DNA from: Anaeromyxobacter_A sp035636195
GTDB lineage: Bacteria; Myxococcota; Myxococcia; Myxococcales; Anaeromyxobacteraceae
Assembly: GCA_035636195.1 (NCBI GenBank)
Contig: DASPZP010000334.1
Location: forward strand, 1-13,266
DNA: 13,266 nt
Reading direction: 5' to 3'
Of the stretch, positions 12,400-13,266 are shown one piece after another. Every line of letters begins with the position of its first letter. The first letter of the stretch is position 1. The notes under the pieces were generated by a model. That model was not told the origin of the DNA and searched no databases. It worked only from the letters and a program-made list of their open reading frames with translations. The translations under genes and the position numbers were made by a program.

Positions 12400-13266
12400 G
12401 TGAACGTGGTCGGCAGGAGTACGCTCACGGGCGTGGTCGTCCCACACTGGCCGGATCCCGCTGCCTGGAACGACGCCGCGCTGGGACGCGCGCTCGCACC
12501 CCCCATGCCGCAGAGGCTTGGCGCAGCGCGACCCGAGCGAATCGAGCGGTTGCGCCCCATTCACGGGGCATGCCCGGAGGCGCTCCCCACGCTGGCGCGG
12601 AGCGCCGAGGGCCCGCTCCTCGTGGGTGCGGGCTCGCTGCGCTACCTGTGTTGGCAGTGCGATCGGGTGCTGTGCGACGGCATCCATCCGGGGGACCTGG
12701 CCGGCCTGATCCTGCGCTGCAGGTGCGGGGCGGTGGGGCGGGTCGAGGCGATCCTCTCCACCGGTCTCGAGGGGGAGCGGAAACCATTCCCGTGGACGCT
12801 GCCGCGACCCCCCTTGCCGCGGATGGAGCCGGTCGCCCGCGTGAGGGCTTCGCCACTCCCCGTCGACGCCGCCGCGCCGCCTGTCAGCGACATGCCCAAG
12901 CCGCCGCCGCGTGGCGACCAGCCACGGAGCGTGAACCCTGGGCGCGCGCAGGTGATGCCAGTGCCGAGGCTCACGCCCGACGTGTTCGGGGACTGGGAGG
13001 CGCGCCTCGCCACCGGCGACGCCTCGGTGGCGCAGGTGCTCGCGCCGTGCTTGCTCGCTGAGGTGGCCCAGCTCTCGACGGAGCTGGCGCGGGCCGAGCG
13101 CCAGCTGGCGCGCCTCGCCGCAGTCGCCTCAGCCGGCGATCAGGCGCGCGACGAGCTCGCGCAGCGCCTCGGCATCGATGGGCTTCGACAAGGTCGGGCG
13201 GGTGTTCCGCTCCAGAAACGCAAGCGCGCGCGGCGTAAACGCTCCGCCGGTGATGAACGCGACGCG
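12400..13266 (+). CDS. Unrecognised protein with a Cys4 zinc-ribbon-like motif, 3' end beyond window
   Basis: A reading frame opens at GTG 12400 (alternative ATG at 12505) and has no stop before the window edge, giving at least 289 residues. I do not recognise the family. Residues about 84-110 read YLCWQCDRVLCDGIHP, then LAGLILRCRCGAVGRVE: CxxC followed by CxC about 20 residues on, typical of a small zinc ribbon. A Pro-rich, low-complexity stretch follows (about 125-195), then a likely helix or coiled coil (VAQLSTELARAERQLARLAA, about 222-242). Codon third positions in this frame are mostly G or C, and the competing frame ending at 13061 encodes only Arg/Gly-rich sequence. The last 138 bases lie opposite a convincing receiver-domain gene, so the real 3' end is uncertain. 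It is divergent from chrA. Confidence 0.55.
   Translation, partial: MNVVGRSTLTGVVVPHWPDPAAWNDAALGRALAPPMPQRLGAARPERIERLRPIHGACPEALPTLARSAEGPLLVGAGSLRYLCWQCDRVLCDGIHPGDLAGLILRCRCGAVGRVEAILSTGLEGERKPFPWTLPRPPLPRMEPVARVRASPLPVDAAAPPVSDMPKPPPRGDQPRSVNPGRAQVMPVPRLTPDVFGDWEARLATGDASVAQVLAPCLLAEVAQLSTELARAERQLARLAAVASAGDQARDELAQRLGIDGLRQGRAGVPLQKRKRARRKRSAGDERDA
13129..13266 (-). CDS. C-terminal end of a response-regulator receiver domain, probably a hybrid histidine kinase; 5' end beyond window
   Basis: The minus-strand frame entering from the right edge encodes 45 residues and stops at TGA (13131-13129). The sequence RVAFITGGAFTPRALAFLER, then NTRPTLSKPIDAEALRELVA, is the last third of a receiver domain. 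TGG holds the conserved threonine of strand 4, SKP holds the conserved lysine of strand 5, and the final helix ends at the C-terminus. Because the receiver is at the very end and TGGAFT is common in hybrid sensor kinases, a hybrid kinase is likelier than a stand-alone regulator. The catalytic aspartate would lie outside the window. Confidence 0.82.
   Translation of the reverse strand, partial: RVAFITGGAFTPRALAFLERNTRPTLSKPIDAEALRELVARLIAG

Noticed and set aside
12312..12560. N-terminal extension of chrA up to the first in-frame ATG at 12560
   Set aside because: The added 83 residues have no membrane segments or family similarity, and they would overlap the divergent zinc-ribbon frame. The ATG at 12311 gives normal ChrA length.
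12258..13061. Plus-strand frame of 267 residues, open from within chrA
   Set aside because: It begins inside chrA and encodes Arg/Gly/Pro-rich filler. The neighbouring frame from 12400 has the CxxC...CxC ribbon and better codon use.
1..13266. tRNA, rRNA or riboswitch genes
   Set aside because: I saw no tRNA-like cloverleaf, rRNA-like sequence or recognisable riboswitch core in any intergenic gap; all gaps are short.

Overview
The window is very GC-rich, with codon third positions almost all G or C. It carries a sigma-54 activator, a psrABC-type anaerobic molybdoenzyme operon and an extracytoplasmic-function (ECF) sigma factor whose Cys-rich tail resembles CorE of Myxococcus. Together these suggest a delta-type proteobacterium of the Myxococcota, with Anaeromyxobacter as the best guess. 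That assignment is inferred from gene content and base composition, not from a marker gene.

Layout. Positions 2-1318 hold a sigma-54 enhancer-binding regulator whose 5' end is cut by the window. Positions 1319-1473 hold a palindrome followed by a good sigma-54 promoter match. Positions 1474-7815 form one tight plus-strand operon of six genes: a secreted DUF302-like protein, a Tat-exported molybdopterin catalytic subunit (PsrA/PhsA type), a four-cluster Fe-S subunit (PsrB type), two YeeE/YedE sulfur-transport genes (the second fused to a rhodanese-like domain with a Cys-bearing tail), and an NrfD/PsrC membrane quinone subunit. Several joints are ATGA overlaps or gaps below 30 bases. Positions 7898-8740 encode the CorE-like ECF sigma factor. 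A large double hairpin separates it from a convergent YceI gene (8865-9470, minus). A divergent LysR regulator follows (9599-10504). Then come a cytoplasmic DUF302 protein (10544-10933, minus) and a full-length chromate transporter ChrA (11034-12311, minus). The right edge holds a divergent, unrecognised zinc-ribbon reading frame (from 12400) and, on the minus strand, the last 45 residues of a response-regulator receiver domain (13129-13266).

How the genes fit together. The most coherent system is the 1474-7815 operon. A periplasmic molybdoenzyme with its Fe-S and quinone subunits would reduce a sulfur oxyanion or polysulfide. The embedded YeeE pair would move thiosulfate or another sulfur species across the inner membrane, and the rhodanese-like domain with its Cys tail may handle sulfur on the outer face. 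The upstream sigma-54 activator is the obvious candidate regulator. The substrate is inferred from the sulfur-linked neighbours and cannot be fixed from sequence alone. The right-hand part looks like ordinary accessory genes for stress and oxyanion handling.

No stretch longer than 300 bases lacks a gene. The longest gaps are 1319-1473, 8741-8864 and 9471-9598, and each contains the inverted repeats described below.
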